Part shown: positions 16,749 through 25,414 of the stretch, piece after piece
Numbering within the stretch: position 1 is the first letter of the stretch
Layout: every line of letters begins with the position of its first letter
DNA from: Chitinophagaceae bacterium IBVUCB1
GTDB taxonomy: Bacteria > Bacteroidota > Bacteroidia > Chitinophagales > Chitinophagaceae
Assembly: GCA_002127285.1 (NCBI GenBank)
Contig: NFUW01000001.1
Span: 1,376,057 to 1,440,056, forward strand
DNA: 64,000 nt
Direction: 5' to 3'
Notes under the pieces: generated by a model
Told to the model about the DNA's origin: nothing
The model's input: only the letters and a program-made list of their open reading frames with translations
The model's database searches: none
Position numbers and translations under genes: made by a program

Positions 16749-17876
16749 ATGAGATCCGGACGTTTATTTTCCTTACTGGCATTGACTTTCGCGCTATCGA
16801 GCGCACCTGTTTTTACATTTGCCCAACACGAAGAAAACCATGAAAACGCGCATGCTACAGAGGCTGTTGCGGCAGATGGTAACCATCACGAAGAAAAAAA
16901 GGAAGGTTTTAACGCTTCTGAAGTAATATTCGGTCACATCGGCGATTCTCACTACTGGCATTTGTTCGATATAAACGAACAACCCGTTAGCCTGTCGCTG
17001 CCTGTTATCATCTACCACCCTACCAAAGGTGTAGAGATGTTTTCGGCATCAAAATTCCACCACGGACACGAAAGCTATAACGGCTACCATATAGAGAAAG
17101 GCATGAAAGAAAAAATCGTTTCAGAAGACGGTGCTTCTATCATAGACCTCTCTATTACCAAAAACGTGCTTTCGATGATAATATCGGTGGTACTGCTGTT
17201 GTGGATAATGCTAAGTGTGGCTAAGAAGTACAAGAAGAACGGAACGATGGTAGCCCCAACCGGTTTCCAAAATGCACTGGAGCCTGTTATCGGTTTCATC
17301 CGCGACGAAGTAGGTAAGCCAAATCTGGGCAATAAGTACATGCGCTACATGCCATTGCTGCTGACGGTGTTTTTCTTTATATGGATAAACAACCTGCTGG
17401 GCTTGCTGCCGGGCGGTGCCAACTTTACGGGCAACATAGCCGTAACTGCCTGCCTTGCATTGGTATCGTTTATCGTTATGATATTCAGTGCCAACAAACA
17501 TTTCTGGGGACACTTGCTTAACCCGCCGGGCGTACCACTGGGTATCAAGTTTTTGCTGGTACCTATCGAAATCATCTCACTGTTTATTAAACCAATCGCG
17601 CTAATGATACGTCTGTTTGCCAATATACTGGCAGGCCACATCGTTATCCTGAGCGTTATATCAATGATATTCATTTTCGGTGCATTGAGCAAAGTTGCCG
17701 GATGGGGCTTTGTACCGGTGTCGCTGGCATTCTCCATATTCATGTTCTTCCTCGAATTGCTGGTAGCAGCTATTCAGGCGTTTATCTTCACCAACCTGAC
17801 GGCGGTATTCCTCGGGCAGGCTATTGAAGAAGCGCATCACGACGATCATGCACATGCGGAAGCAGGCCACCATTAA
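16749..17876 (+). CDS. atpB: ATP synthase F0 subunit a
   Basis: Subunit a forms the two half-channels that carry protons to the c-ring. The 375-residue protein is longer than the E. coli one because of an N-terminal extension: a signal-like segment (residues 1-25), then a histidine- and glutamate-rich stretch, and a conserved periplasmic region before the first core helix near 140. R288 in KPIALMIRLFANILAGH is the essential arginine. The C-terminus is again histidine-rich (EEAHHDDHAHAEAGHH). It leads atpE, atpF, atpH and atpA in the same direction. The extension is common in Bacteroidota; whether the histidines bind metal is unknown. Confidence 0.96.
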   Translation: MRSGRLFSLLALTFALSSAPVFTFAQHEENHENAHATEAVAADGNHHEEKKEGFNASEVIFGHIGDSHYWHLFDINEQPVSLSLPVIIYHPTKGVEMFSASKFHHGHESYNGYHIEKGMKEKIVSEDGASIIDLSITKNVLSMIISVVLLLWIMLSVAKKYKKNGTMVAPTGFQNALEPVIGFIRDEVGKPNLGNKYMRYMPLLLTVFFFIWINNLLGLLPGGANFTGNIAVTACLALVSFIVMIFSANKHFWGHLLNPPGVPLGIKFLLVPIEIISLFIKPIALMIRLFANILAGHIVILSVISMIFIFGALSKVAGWGFVPVSLAFSIFMFFLELLVAAIQAFIFTNLTAVFLGQAIEEAHHDDHAHAEAGHH

Positions 17877-17918
17877 TACGCGGAAAAAGAATAATAACAA
17901 CTTAGTTTTTTTAATTAA

Positions 17919-18212
<294 letters not shown>

Positions 18213-18235
18213 TCGCAGTATGCAACACAAGCATT

Positions 18236-18270
18236 AATCACACCCAAAGCACAGGGCGATGGGTGTGATT
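18236..18270 (+). other. Hairpin between atpE and atpF
   Basis: AATCACACCCA (18236-18246) pairs perfectly with TGGGTGTGATT (18260-18270) around a 13-base loop. There is no proper T-run. Inside the operon it may protect the atpE end of the message or partly attenuate downstream genes, matching the high demand for subunit c. Confidence 0.7.
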
Positions 18271-18343
18271 ATTTAAATCTCCGGCAACGGAGTGGATTGA
18301 AAGAAAATTGAATTAAATAATAAATACCAAATCATAACGTATT

Positions 18344-18838
18344 ATGGATTTGCTGACCCCCGAACTCGGTTTATTTGTGTGGACGCTTTTGGCGTTTCTG
18401 GCTGTATTCTTCATCCTGCGCAAGTTTGCATGGAAGCCGATACTGAACACGCTGCACGAGCGCGAAACAGGTATTGCTGATTCTATAGCCGCCGCAGAGC
18501 GCGTGAAGAAAGAAATGGGCCAGATGCAGGCTGAGAACGAGAAGATAATGATGGAAGCACGTGCGCAAAGCGCGCAAATGCTGAAAGAAGCGAAGGATAT
18601 GAAAGAGAGCATCATCAATAAGGCGAAGGAAGAAACCAAAGCCGTAGCCGACAAGATGATTGCAGACGCGCAGCAGCAGATACAGCAACAAAAAATGGCT
18701 GCCCTTACCGAAGTGAAAAACGAGATAGGCAAGTTGGCTGTAGAAGTAGCAGAGAAAGTAATACGCAAGCAACTGGCAACTGCCGATAGCCAAAACGACT
18801 ATGCGCAGATGCTGGCTGAAGAAATAAAAATGAACTAA
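18344..18838 (+). CDS. atpF: ATP synthase F0 subunit b
   Basis: The 164-residue peripheral-stalk subunit has one N-terminal membrane helix (residues 8-28, LGLFVWTLLAFLAVFFILRK), followed by a long charged coiled coil (about 30-150) rich in alanine, lysine and glutamate, which dimerises and reaches up to delta on top of F1. The ATG follows the c-subunit gene by 131 bases, which include a hairpin. The order c-b-delta-alpha is the normal one. Identification is secure from helix plus coiled coil plus context. Confidence 0.95.
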   Translation: MDLLTPELGLFVWTLLAFLAVFFILRKFAWKPILNTLHERETGIADSIAAAERVKKEMGQMQAENEKIMMEARAQSAQMLKEAKDMKESIINKAKEETKAVADKMIADAQQQIQQQKMAALTEVKNEIGKLAVEVAEKVIRKQLATADSQNDYAQMLAEEIKMN

Positions 18839-18857
18839 ACAATATGACAATTTGCCG

Positions 18858-18906
18858 ATTTGATAATGTGATCATTATCAAATTGCCGGATTATCAAATT
18901 ATCAAA
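18858..18906. repeat. Palindrome and TTATCAAATT repeats between atpF and atpH
   Basis: ATTTGATAATG (18858-18868) and CATTATCAAAT (18873-18883) form an 11-bp inverted repeat with a four-base loop. ATTATCAAATT then recurs twice more up to 18906. Such AT-rich satellites between operon genes are common in Chitinophagaceae, as far as I recall. It is more likely a dispersed extragenic repeat than an operator. Confidence 0.55.
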
Positions 18907-18914
18907 TTATAACA

Positions 18915-19484
18915 ATGCCAAATCCACGTCTCGCTTCTCGTTATGCAAAAGCACTGCTGGACCTTGCTGTAGAACAAAATGCAGTAGAGGCCGCATTGCA
19001 AGACGTTCGTTTGCTGGATGCTACCTGCAGGCAAAGCCGCGATTTCGCGAATATGCTGCGCAGCCCCATCATCAAAGCAGATAAAAAGCACGAAATAGTT
19101 ATGGCTATTGTGGGCAATAAAATGCACACATTAACACAGGCGTTTCTAAAACTACTGGTAAGCAAAGGCCGCGAGGCCAACCTGCCGGAAATTGCTGTTG
19201 CTTTTCTTGAGCAATACAAAGCAATGAAAAACATCAAAACCGTAAAACTGACAACAGCGCAGCCGTTGAGCGATACGGTAAAACAGGCTATTATCAATAA
19301 AATAGTAGCTACCGTACACAAAGGGGAAATAGAAGTAACCGAAGCGGTAGACCCGAACATCATTGGTGGTTTTATATTACAAATGGACGATAAACTGGTA
19401 GATGCCAGTGTGCGCCGCGACCTGAAAGACGTGAAAGCACAGTTCCAGAAGAATATATATATCAGCACATTGTTTGGTAATTAA
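18915..19484 (+). CDS. atpH: ATP synthase F1 subunit delta
   Basis: Delta connects the alpha3beta3 head with the b-subunit stalk. The 189-residue protein begins NPRLASRYAKALLDLAVEQN, typical of the OSCP/delta family, has the all-helical N-terminal domain (1-105), and ends with the conserved strand block PNIIGGFILQMDDKLVDASVRRDL. It lies between atpF and atpA with a repeat-containing 76-base gap upstream and 43 bases downstream. The length is close to that of other bacterial delta subunits. Confidence 0.95.
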   Translation: MPNPRLASRYAKALLDLAVEQNAVEAALQDVRLLDATCRQSRDFANMLRSPIIKADKKHEIVMAIVGNKMHTLTQAFLKLLVSKGREANLPEIAVAFLEQYKAMKNIKTVKLTTAQPLSDTVKQAIINKIVATVHKGEIEVTEAVDPNIIGGFILQMDDKLVDASVRRDLKDVKAQFQKNIYISTLFGN

Positions 19485-19527
19485 TATTGTAAGAAACAGT
19501 TTTTTATTATTTATAAAATAAAAAGTC

Positions 19528-21108
19528 ATGGTTGAGATTAAACCGGATGAAATATCGGCGATACTTCGCCAACAGTTGACCAACTTCAACGCTTCTGCCA
19601 ATCTGGAAGAAGTAGGTACCGTATTGCAGGTGGGCGACGGTATTGCCCGCGTATATGGCCTGAACGGCGTACGTCAGGGTGAACTGGTAGAATTTGAAAA
19701 CGGTGTAAAAGCCATTGCCCTGAACCTTGAAGAAGACAACGTGGGTGTGGTATTGATGGGTGATAGCGGCGAAATAAAAGAAGGCGCACAAGTACGCCGC
19801 ACAGGTCAGATTGCCTCTATCAAAGTAGGCGAAGGCATGGTAGGCCGTGTAGTAAACACACTGGGCGAACCAATAGATGGTAAAGGCCCGCTGACTGGTG
19901 AACTATATGAAATGCCTATCGAGCGCAAAGCGCCGGGTGTTATCTTTCGTGAGCCTGTAAAAGAGCCGCTGCAAACAGGTATCAAATCTATAGACGCGAT
20001 GATACCTATCGGCCGCGGACAGCGTGAGCTGGTTATCGGCGACCGTCAGACTGGTAAGACGGCTATCTGTATAGATACCATCATCAACCAAAAAGAGTTT
20101 TACGAAGCAGGCAAGCCTGTTTACTGTATATATGTAGCGATAGGACAAAAAGCATCTACCATTGCCGGTGTTATGAAAACACTGGAAGAAAATGGCGCGA
20201 TGGCTTATACGACTATTGTTGCCGCACCTGCTGCTGACCCTGCTCCGTTGCAGTTCTACGCTCCATTTGCCGGTGCTGCGATAGGTGAGTTCTTCCGCGA
20301 TACAGGACGCCCTGCATTGGTGGTGTATGATGACTTGTCGAAGCAAGCCGTGGCTTACCGTGAGGTATCGCTGTTGCTGCGCCGCCCACCAGGCCGCGAG
20401 GCTTATCCGGGCGACGTGTTCTACCTGCACAGCCGCTTGCTGGAACGTGCCGCGAAGGTTATCAATAACGACGCGATTGCCAAAAACATGAACGACCTGC
20501 CCGATAGCATCAAGCATCTGGTAAAAGGTGGTGGTTCTTTGACTGCTTTGCCAATTATCGAAACACAAGCGGGCGACGTATCTGCTTACATTCCTACAAA
20601 CGTAATCTCGATTACTGATGGTCAGATATTCCTTGAGTCGAACCTGTTCCTTGCGGGTATCCGTCCTGCCATTAACGTAGGTATATCTGTAAGCCGTGTG
20701 GGTGGTAGCGCGCAGATTAAATCAATGAAGAAAGTAGCCGGTACGCTGAAGCTGGATCAGGCATTATATCGTGAGATGGAAGCCTTCTCTAAATTTGGTG
20801 GTGATCTGGATGCTGCTACAAAAGTGGTACTGGACAAAGGTAGCCGCAACGTGGAAATCCTGAAGCAAGCACAATACTCTCCATACAGCGTAGAAAAACA
20901 AGTAGCTATCATCTATCTGGGTACAAACAACCTGGTGCGTGAAGTGCCTGTTAAAAACATGAAAGCTTTTGAAGAAGCCTTCATCCGCGAAATGGAAATG
21001 AAAATGCCTGATTTGCTGCTGGAATTCAAGAAAGGTAACCTGCCGGAAGACGGCATCGCTAAGATGGTGAAGATGGCACAGGACATGATTCCTCAGTTCA
21101 AAAACTAA
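19528..21108 (+). CDS. atpA: ATP synthase F1 subunit alpha
   Basis: Alpha is the non-catalytic nucleotide-binding subunit of F1. The 526-residue protein shows the N-terminal beta-barrel ([20 protein letters not shown]), the Walker A loop [10 protein letters not shown] around residue 172, and [20 protein letters not shown] with the alpha-type [11 protein letters not shown]. The gene is followed by an intrinsic terminator 32 bases on and then a toxin-antitoxin locus. atpG, which follows atpA in most bacteria including many relatives, is not present here or elsewhere in the window. Confidence 0.98.
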   Translation: MVEIKPDEISAILRQQLTNFNASANLEEVGTVLQVGDGIARVYGLNGVRQGELVEFENGVKAIALNLEEDNVGVVLMGDSGEIKEGAQVRRTGQIASIKVGEGMVGRVVNTLGEPIDGKGPLTGELYEMPIERKAPGVIFREPVKEPLQTGIKSIDAMIPIGRGQRELVIGDRQTGKTAICIDTIINQKEFYEAGKPVYCIYVAIGQKASTIAGVMKTLEENGAMAYTTIVAAPAADPAPLQFYAPFAGAAIGEFFRDTGRPALVVYDDLSKQAVAYREVSLLLRRPPGREAYPGDVFYLHSRLLERAAKVINNDAIAKNMNDLPDSIKHLVKGGGSLTALPIIETQAGDVSAYIPTNVISITDGQIFLESNLFLAGIRPAINVGISVSRVGGSAQIKSMKKVAGTLKLDQALYREMEAFSKFGGDLDAATKVVLDKGSRNVEILKQAQYSPYSVEKQVAIIYLGTNNLVREVPVKNMKAFEEAFIREMEMKMPDLLLEFKKGNLPEDGIAKMVKMAQDMIPQFKN

Positions 21109-21139
21109 AACTCCTGCCCTAAAGGGATAATAGATATAC

Positions 21140-21170
21140 AACGCCTCGCAAATAGCGGGGCGTTTTTGTT
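21140..21170 (+). terminator. Terminator after atpA
   Basis: AACGCCTCGC (21140-21149) pairs with GCGGGGCGTT (21155-21164), with one G-U pair, around AAATA, and a T-run follows. It ends the atpBEFHA transcript and confirms that atpG is not part of it. Confidence 0.88.
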
Positions 21171-21187
21171 AGTTAAAATTATAGCCA

Positions 21188-21478
21188 TTACCACAATGGT
21201 TCTCTGTATGTACTATACACTGCATAGATAGTAACAATTTTGAGTTTTTCATCAAAAGCATAATGAATCATAAAAGGGAATTTCTTGACGACAATACACC
21301 TAATATCGTCATAACGCACTGAAACAAGAGCAGGATTTTTTTTAATGGACTCAATCGCCTTTAATACTTCGGAAGCAAAACGCTTACCTAATCCGTCTTG
21401 TTGATGATTGTAATATTGAGTTGCTTGTTCAATATCATTCAGGGCATGAGGTGAAAACAGAATTTTATACTGTTTCAT
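21188..21478 (-). CDS. RelE/ParE-family toxin
   Basis: This 96-residue protein has the RelE/ParE pattern: FSPHALNDIEQATQYYN helix, a GLGKRFASEVLKAIE helix, and a strand set ending IHYAFDEKLKIVTIYAVYST. ParE members act on gyrase and RelE members cleave ribosome-bound mRNA; which one applies here cannot be decided, though the absence of clear RelE catalytic residues and the YYN motif lean to ParE. It overlaps the upstream antitoxin gene by four bases, the classic translational coupling of type II modules. It sits exactly after the atpA terminator, convergent with it. Confidence 0.88.
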   Translation of the reverse strand: MKQYKILFSPHALNDIEQATQYYNHQQDGLGKRFASEVLKAIESIKKNPALVSVRYDDIRCIVVKKFPFMIHYAFDEKLKIVTIYAVYSTYREPLW

Positions 21479-21696
21479 TTTGTTAGTGCCTTTATTCTCT
21501 TATTAGCTGCTTGCCAAGTAACCGCTGTATCTGGTTGTTTTTTCAATTCCTTTACACGCTTACGTACTTCTTTCTTTTGCCATTCATATACGTCTGCATC
21601 TTCAGATATTACCTCAATAGCTTTCATCTTCTGTAAATCTTCAATAACAGACGCAGCATATTCCTTCTTAATCCGTAAACGATAATATTCAAGCAT
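21475..21696 (-). CDS. Antitoxin partner of the RelE/ParE toxin
   Basis: The 73-residue, highly charged protein precedes the toxin gene and overlaps it by four bases. It is mostly helical with a lysine/glutamate-rich middle (EWQKKEVRKRVKELKKQPD), the type of segment that wraps around a ParE toxin. A clear DNA-binding N-terminus is not obvious, so I infer the antitoxin role from position, size and coupling. It would neutralise the toxin and probably contribute to autoregulation of the pair. Confidence 0.72.
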   Translation of the reverse strand: MLEYYRLRIKKEYAASVIEDLQKMKAIEVISEDADVYEWQKKEVRKRVKELKKQPDTAVTWQAANKRIKALTK

Positions 21697-21746
21697 ATAC
21701 CAAATTTACTGAAAATAGTATTTACCATTTAGCTTAATATAGATAA

Positions 21747-22235
21747 TTATGCGCTAAGCTTTGCTAAAACAACTTCCAACTGTTTAATCCAGCGCCTCAC
21801 TAAAAATAAAGGTATCAGCCCGATAATGCCAAACGAGCAGTCTATCAATATATGAAACCAAGGTATGCCCCTTATGGGGCCTGCAATACAAGCCAATGGT
21901 ATGATAGCAAGGCAACATAATATCGCCCAATCTATCACCCATTTATTGCGTATCGGCTCTTTATATGGACCAATAAAAGCCAAACCGATAACGATGTGTG
22001 CAAAAGCAAGCCAATCGTACCCGTAAAACATCAAGGGGAATTTATCGTTTGTGTATTGCACGCCAATCCATACTTCGTTCAGCCATTTTCCTAACAAGGA
22101 TTCAGCATCAAATAACTGCTGCTCCATAAGCCATTTCATCTCTGTATAAACAGGCATTGCGGTGATGCCACTCAATACAAGCAGTATAATAAAAATGACA
22201 ATAGTGCAACGTATGCGTAATAGTAAATTGCTCAT
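21747..22235 (-). CDS. Four-helix membrane protein of unknown function
   Basis: The 162-residue product has four hydrophobic segments (about 10-28, 73-92, 102-125 and 130-150) with a hydrophilic loop of some 40 residues between the first and second, including WLNEVWIGVQY. It ends in a positively charged tail. No family is recognised. It is a single gene in a run of minus-strand small genes next to the toxin-antitoxin pair and is divergent from the GNAT gene. Confidence 0.68.
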   Translation of the reverse strand: MSNLLLRIRCTIVIFIILLVLSGITAMPVYTEMKWLMEQQLFDAESLLGKWLNEVWIGVQYTNDKFPLMFYGYDWLAFAHIVIGLAFIGPYKEPIRNKWVIDWAILCCLAIIPLACIAGPIRGIPWFHILIDCSFGIIGLIPLFLVRRWIKQLEVVLAKLSA

Positions 22236-22344
22236 ATTAAGTATGCGGCTCGTTTTTAGCTATCGCAATATTTATGCTAATTTAAACTATGAATAACATT
22301 TAGTTGATACTATATAAAGAATATAGCAGTTTAAAACACAATAG

Positions 22345-22785
22345 ATGCAGGAACTGACTATACGCAGGGCAAATGCAGACGACATAGATAGTGTGTACAG
22401 AATGCTTTGTTTATTATCTCGCAAGGAGTATGACAGGCAACAGTTTGAGGCTTGCTACCTGCGTAATATTACTAACGTGGATATTATATACCTGATAGCG
22501 GAAGCGGATGGTGAGGTTTGCGGTTTTATCAGTTGCCATGCGCAGCAACTACTGCATCATGCAGGTACTGCATACGAAATACAGGAGATGTTTGTTGACG
22601 AAGCATATAGAGGAAAGGGTATCGGCAAAAAGATGCTGGCAACATTACTAAGCATTATAAACCTAACCGATTATGATGTGCTGGAAGTAACATCGAGCAA
22701 CTGGCGAGAGGATGCACATGCTTTTTATATGAATCATGGATTTGCACAAACACACTTGAAATTTACCATGCGTGGCAACAGGTGA
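22345..22785 (+). CDS. GNAT-family N-acetyltransferase
   Basis: The 146-residue protein is a single GNAT domain. Strand one is ELTIRRANADDIDSVYRML; the acetyl-CoA pyrophosphate loop is in YEIQEMFVDEAYRGKGIGKKMLA (R/Q-x-x-G-x-G as RGKGIG, about residue 92); and the last strands are DVLEVTSSNWREDAHAFYMNHGFAQT, where the tyrosine is the usual general acid. It acetylates an amine or amino acid; the substrate is unknown. It is a lone gene that nearly abuts the convergent lipoprotein gene (two bases). Confidence 0.9.
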   Translation: MQELTIRRANADDIDSVYRMLCLLSRKEYDRQQFEACYLRNITNVDIIYLIAEADGEVCGFISCHAQQLLHHAGTAYEIQEMFVDEAYRGKGIGKKMLATLLSIINLTDYDVLEVTSSNWREDAHAFYMNHGFAQTHLKFTMRGNR

Positions 22786-22787
22786 GT

Positions 22788-23207
22788 TTACTCAAAGCTA
22801 TAATACTTTAAATAGCGTGCTTTGATGCTACCTCTTGCGCCTGTAACACCATAATAATCTCTGAAAGTAGTATCATCCTCAGTATTAAAGCCTATAATAA
22901 CGCTATACGTTTCGCTGCCTTTGCGAATGATTGGTATAAATGCTTCTCCGCCATAGGGCATACGAAGGGTAGTGTAAGCAGTATTATTTCCCCAAATCGT
23001 CTCTACGTCATAAGAGCCATTCGCACTGCTATCATTTGTGAAAACGGTTACTGCAAAGAAGTGTCCGTTCAGGCTGTCTTCTGCAATATCTATCGTATCG
23101 GCAGCAATGACTATGCCTGCTTCTATCGGCTTTTTTGTAGGTGTATCTTGCGTAGAGCAGGCTGCGATGGTTAAATATGTTAAGGCTATAATGGCAACTA
23201 GTTTCAT
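22788..23207 (-). CDS. Small lipoprotein of unknown function
   Basis: The 139-residue product has a lipoprotein signal (MKLVAIIALTYLTIAACS) with the cysteine of IAAC as the expected lipidation site. The mature part has strand patterns with a threonine-aspartate-rich region (DTIDIAEDSLNGHFFAVTVF) that could form an immunoglobulin-like sandwich. No family is recognised. It is divergent from the DPP III gene with a 74-base gap and probably acts at the outer membrane. Confidence 0.65.
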   Translation of the reverse strand: MKLVAIIALTYLTIAACSTQDTPTKKPIEAGIVIAADTIDIAEDSLNGHFFAVTVFTNDSSANGSYDVETIWGNNTAYTTLRMPYGGEAFIPIIRKGSETYSVIIGFNTEDDTTFRDYYGVTGARGSIKARYLKYYSFE

Positions 23208-23281
23208 GCAGCGGCAAAACTATGCTATAATGAATGGAGGAAAACAGGTATTTTTAAAACTTCTAAAAAATCATCAGCATA

Positions 23282-25360
23282 ATGAAAAAGTGGGTAATAC
23301 CTGTAATGGCTTTTATGGGTTCACAAATCATGCTATCGTCTTGCGGTGGCGGCAATGCAGGTAGCACTGCAGATAATACAAAAGCAGTAGTTGGTTACGA
23401 TACCAATTTCAAAGTAGAAGCAGAGGCATTTGCCGACTTACAACTATTACGTTATCAGGTACCGGGCTGGAATGAACTAAGCCTGCAACAAAAACAATTG
23501 GCTTACTACCTGTATGAGGCAGCACTCTGTGGTCGAGATATTATCTACGACCAAAAAAGCAAATACGGCATACTGATTCGTAAAACACTGGAAACGGTTT
23601 ATGGCACTTATACAGGCGATAAAAACAGCGAAGACTGGAAGAAGTTTGAAGTGTATTGTGGTCGTTTCTGGTTCAGTAATGGCAACCACCATCATTACGG
23701 CAACGAAAAATTCTTCCCAGAATGTAGTGCGGAATATATGGCAAGTCTCATCAAAGCAAGCGATACTGCCCAATTACCCAAAGAAGCTGGTGAAAGTACT
23801 GATGCTTTCATTGCCCGTATCAGCCCCATCATTTACGACCCCAAAATAGAGCCTAAGTTGGTTGACCTGCGTCCAGGTATTGATAATATAGCCAGTTCGT
23901 CAAACAATTTTTATGAAGGTGTAACGCAGAAAGAAGTAGAAGCATACTACGATAAATTCGATACAAAAGGTAATGCACCGTCTTGGGGGCTGAACAGCAA
24001 GGTGATGAAAGAAAACGGGCAGATAGTAGAGAAAACATGGAAAGTAGGTGGCATGTACGATGCCGCTATCAGCAAGATAGTGGGCTGGCTTGAAAAAGCG
24101 ATAACCGTTGCCGAAAACGCTGAGCAGAAAAAAGCATTGGAACTGTTAGTGAAATATTATAAAACAGGCGACCTGAAAACTTTTGACGACTACAGCATAG
24201 CATGGGTTAAAGACACAGCATCGCGCATAGATGTGGTGAATGGGTTTATAGAAGTGTATATGGATGCTATTGGTAAGAAGGGCAGCTTTGAAAGCACTCT
24301 GTCTATGAAAGACATGGAAGCTACTAAGCGCATCAAAGCCATTGCAGACAATGCGCAATGGTTTGAAGATAATTCGCCATTGATGCCCCAGCATAAAAAA
24401 GATACTGTAAAAGGCATTACAGCCAAAGCCATTACCGTAATAGTAGAAAGCGGGGATGCTGCGCCAAGTACGCCAATTGGCATCAACCTGCCAAATGCTG
24501 ACTGGATACGCAAAGACCATGGCTCTAAATCCGTATCGCTCAGCAATGTGATTTATGCTTACAATACGGCAGGTGCTAAGAGTGGTATGCTGGATGAGTT
24601 TGCCATAGACGATGTAGTAAAAGCTCGTGCACGCAAATATGGTGCATTAGCTGCCGATCTGCACACCGATATGCACGAGTGTATAGGTCACGCATCGGGG
24701 CAAATAAACCCTGGCGTAGAAACAACAGACAAGACTTTGAAAAACTACGCCTCTTGTCTGGAAGAAGCACGTGCCGATTTGGTAGGCTTGTACTACGCGC
24801 TGGATAAAAAACTGATAGACATAGGTGTAGCTGATAGTAAAGAAGTAGGCATGGCAGAGTACGACAACTACATGATGAACGGACTAATGACACAGCTTAC
24901 CCGCTTGAAGCTGGGCGACCAACTGGAAGAAGCGCACATGCGCAACCGTGCGCTGAATGCTCGATGGGCTTATGAAAAGGGCAAGAAAGACAATGTGGTA
25001 GAACTGGTGAAGAAAGACGGCAAAACCTATGTGAAGATTAATGACTACGACAAACTGCGTGCCCTGTTTGGCGAACTGCTGCGCGAGATACAACGCATCA
25101 AATCGGAAGGAGATTATGATGCAGGTAGTAACTTAGTAGAAAACTATGGTGTAAAAGTGGACAGGGCTCTGCATCAGGAAGTGCTGGAACGCTTTGCCAA
25201 ATTAGGCATTAAGCCATACAAAGGCTTTGTGCAACCAAGGCTGGTACCCGTGATGGATGGTGATAAGATAACAGACGTGAAGGTGGAATACCCTGAAAGC
25301 TTTTATCAACAGATGATGGAATTTGGTAAGAACTATGGCTTGCTGCCTGTAAAGAATTAA
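23282..25360 (+). CDS. Dipeptidyl peptidase III (M49), lipoprotein form
   Basis: This 692-residue zinc exopeptidase releases dipeptides from the N-terminus of oligopeptides. The M49 hallmark HEXXGH appears as H465-ECIGH, with both histidines and the glutamate in place, and the second motif EEARAD (494-499) provides the third zinc ligand. The N-terminus is a lipoprotein signal ending LSSC at residue 21, so the enzyme is exported and probably lipidated, unlike the cytosolic mammalian form. Bacteroidota homologues are sometimes labelled dihydrofolate reductase by database carry-over; nothing here supports that. A strong hairpin follows. The location suggests a role in using peptides from outside. 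Confidence 0.92.
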   Translation: MKKWVIPVMAFMGSQIMLSSCGGGNAGSTADNTKAVVGYDTNFKVEAEAFADLQLLRYQVPGWNELSLQQKQLAYYLYEAALCGRDIIYDQKSKYGILIRKTLETVYGTYTGDKNSEDWKKFEVYCGRFWFSNGNHHHYGNEKFFPECSAEYMASLIKASDTAQLPKEAGESTDAFIARISPIIYDPKIEPKLVDLRPGIDNIASSSNNFYEGVTQKEVEAYYDKFDTKGNAPSWGLNSKVMKENGQIVEKTWKVGGMYDAAISKIVGWLEKAITVAENAEQKKALELLVKYYKTGDLKTFDDYSIAWVKDTASRIDVVNGFIEVYMDAIGKKGSFESTLSMKDMEATKRIKAIADNAQWFEDNSPLMPQHKKDTVKGITAKAITVIVESGDAAPSTPIGINLPNADWIRKDHGSKSVSLSNVIYAYNTAGAKSGMLDEFAIDDVVKARARKYGALAADLHTDMHECIGHASGQINPGVETTDKTLKNYASCLEEARADLVGLYYALDKKLIDIGVADSKEVGMAEYDNYMMNGLMTQLTRLKLGDQLEEAHMRNRALNARWAYEKGKKDNVVELVKKDGKTYVKINDYDKLRALFGELLREIQRIKSEGDYDAGSNLVENYGVKVDRALHQEVLERFAKLGIKPYKGFVQPRLVPVMDGDKITDVKVEYPESFYQQMMEFGKNYGLLPVKN

Positions 25361-25380
25361 TTATTCAAAGTACTATTTAT

Positions 25381-25412
25381 AACATAGCCCTTGCGGAAGC
25401 AAGGGCTATGTT
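25381..25412. terminator. Bidirectional terminator between DPP III and membrane protein gene
   Basis: A perfect 14-bp stem (25381-25394 with 25399-25412) has the tetraloop GGAA. It lies between convergent genes and is flanked by AT-rich sequence on both sides, so it can end both transcripts. Confidence 0.85.
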
Positions 25413-25414
25413 AT

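Noticed and set aside
18858-18906. AT-rich palindrome between atpF and atpH as an operator
   Set aside because: It is inside an operon, far from any promoter, and consists of repeated TTATCAAATT words, more like a dispersed repeat.
23282-25360. Dihydrofolate reductase label for the M49 protein
   Set aside because: The sequence shows HEXXGH and EExxxD zinc motifs and none of the DHFR fold signatures; the label is a known carry-over error in this phylum.
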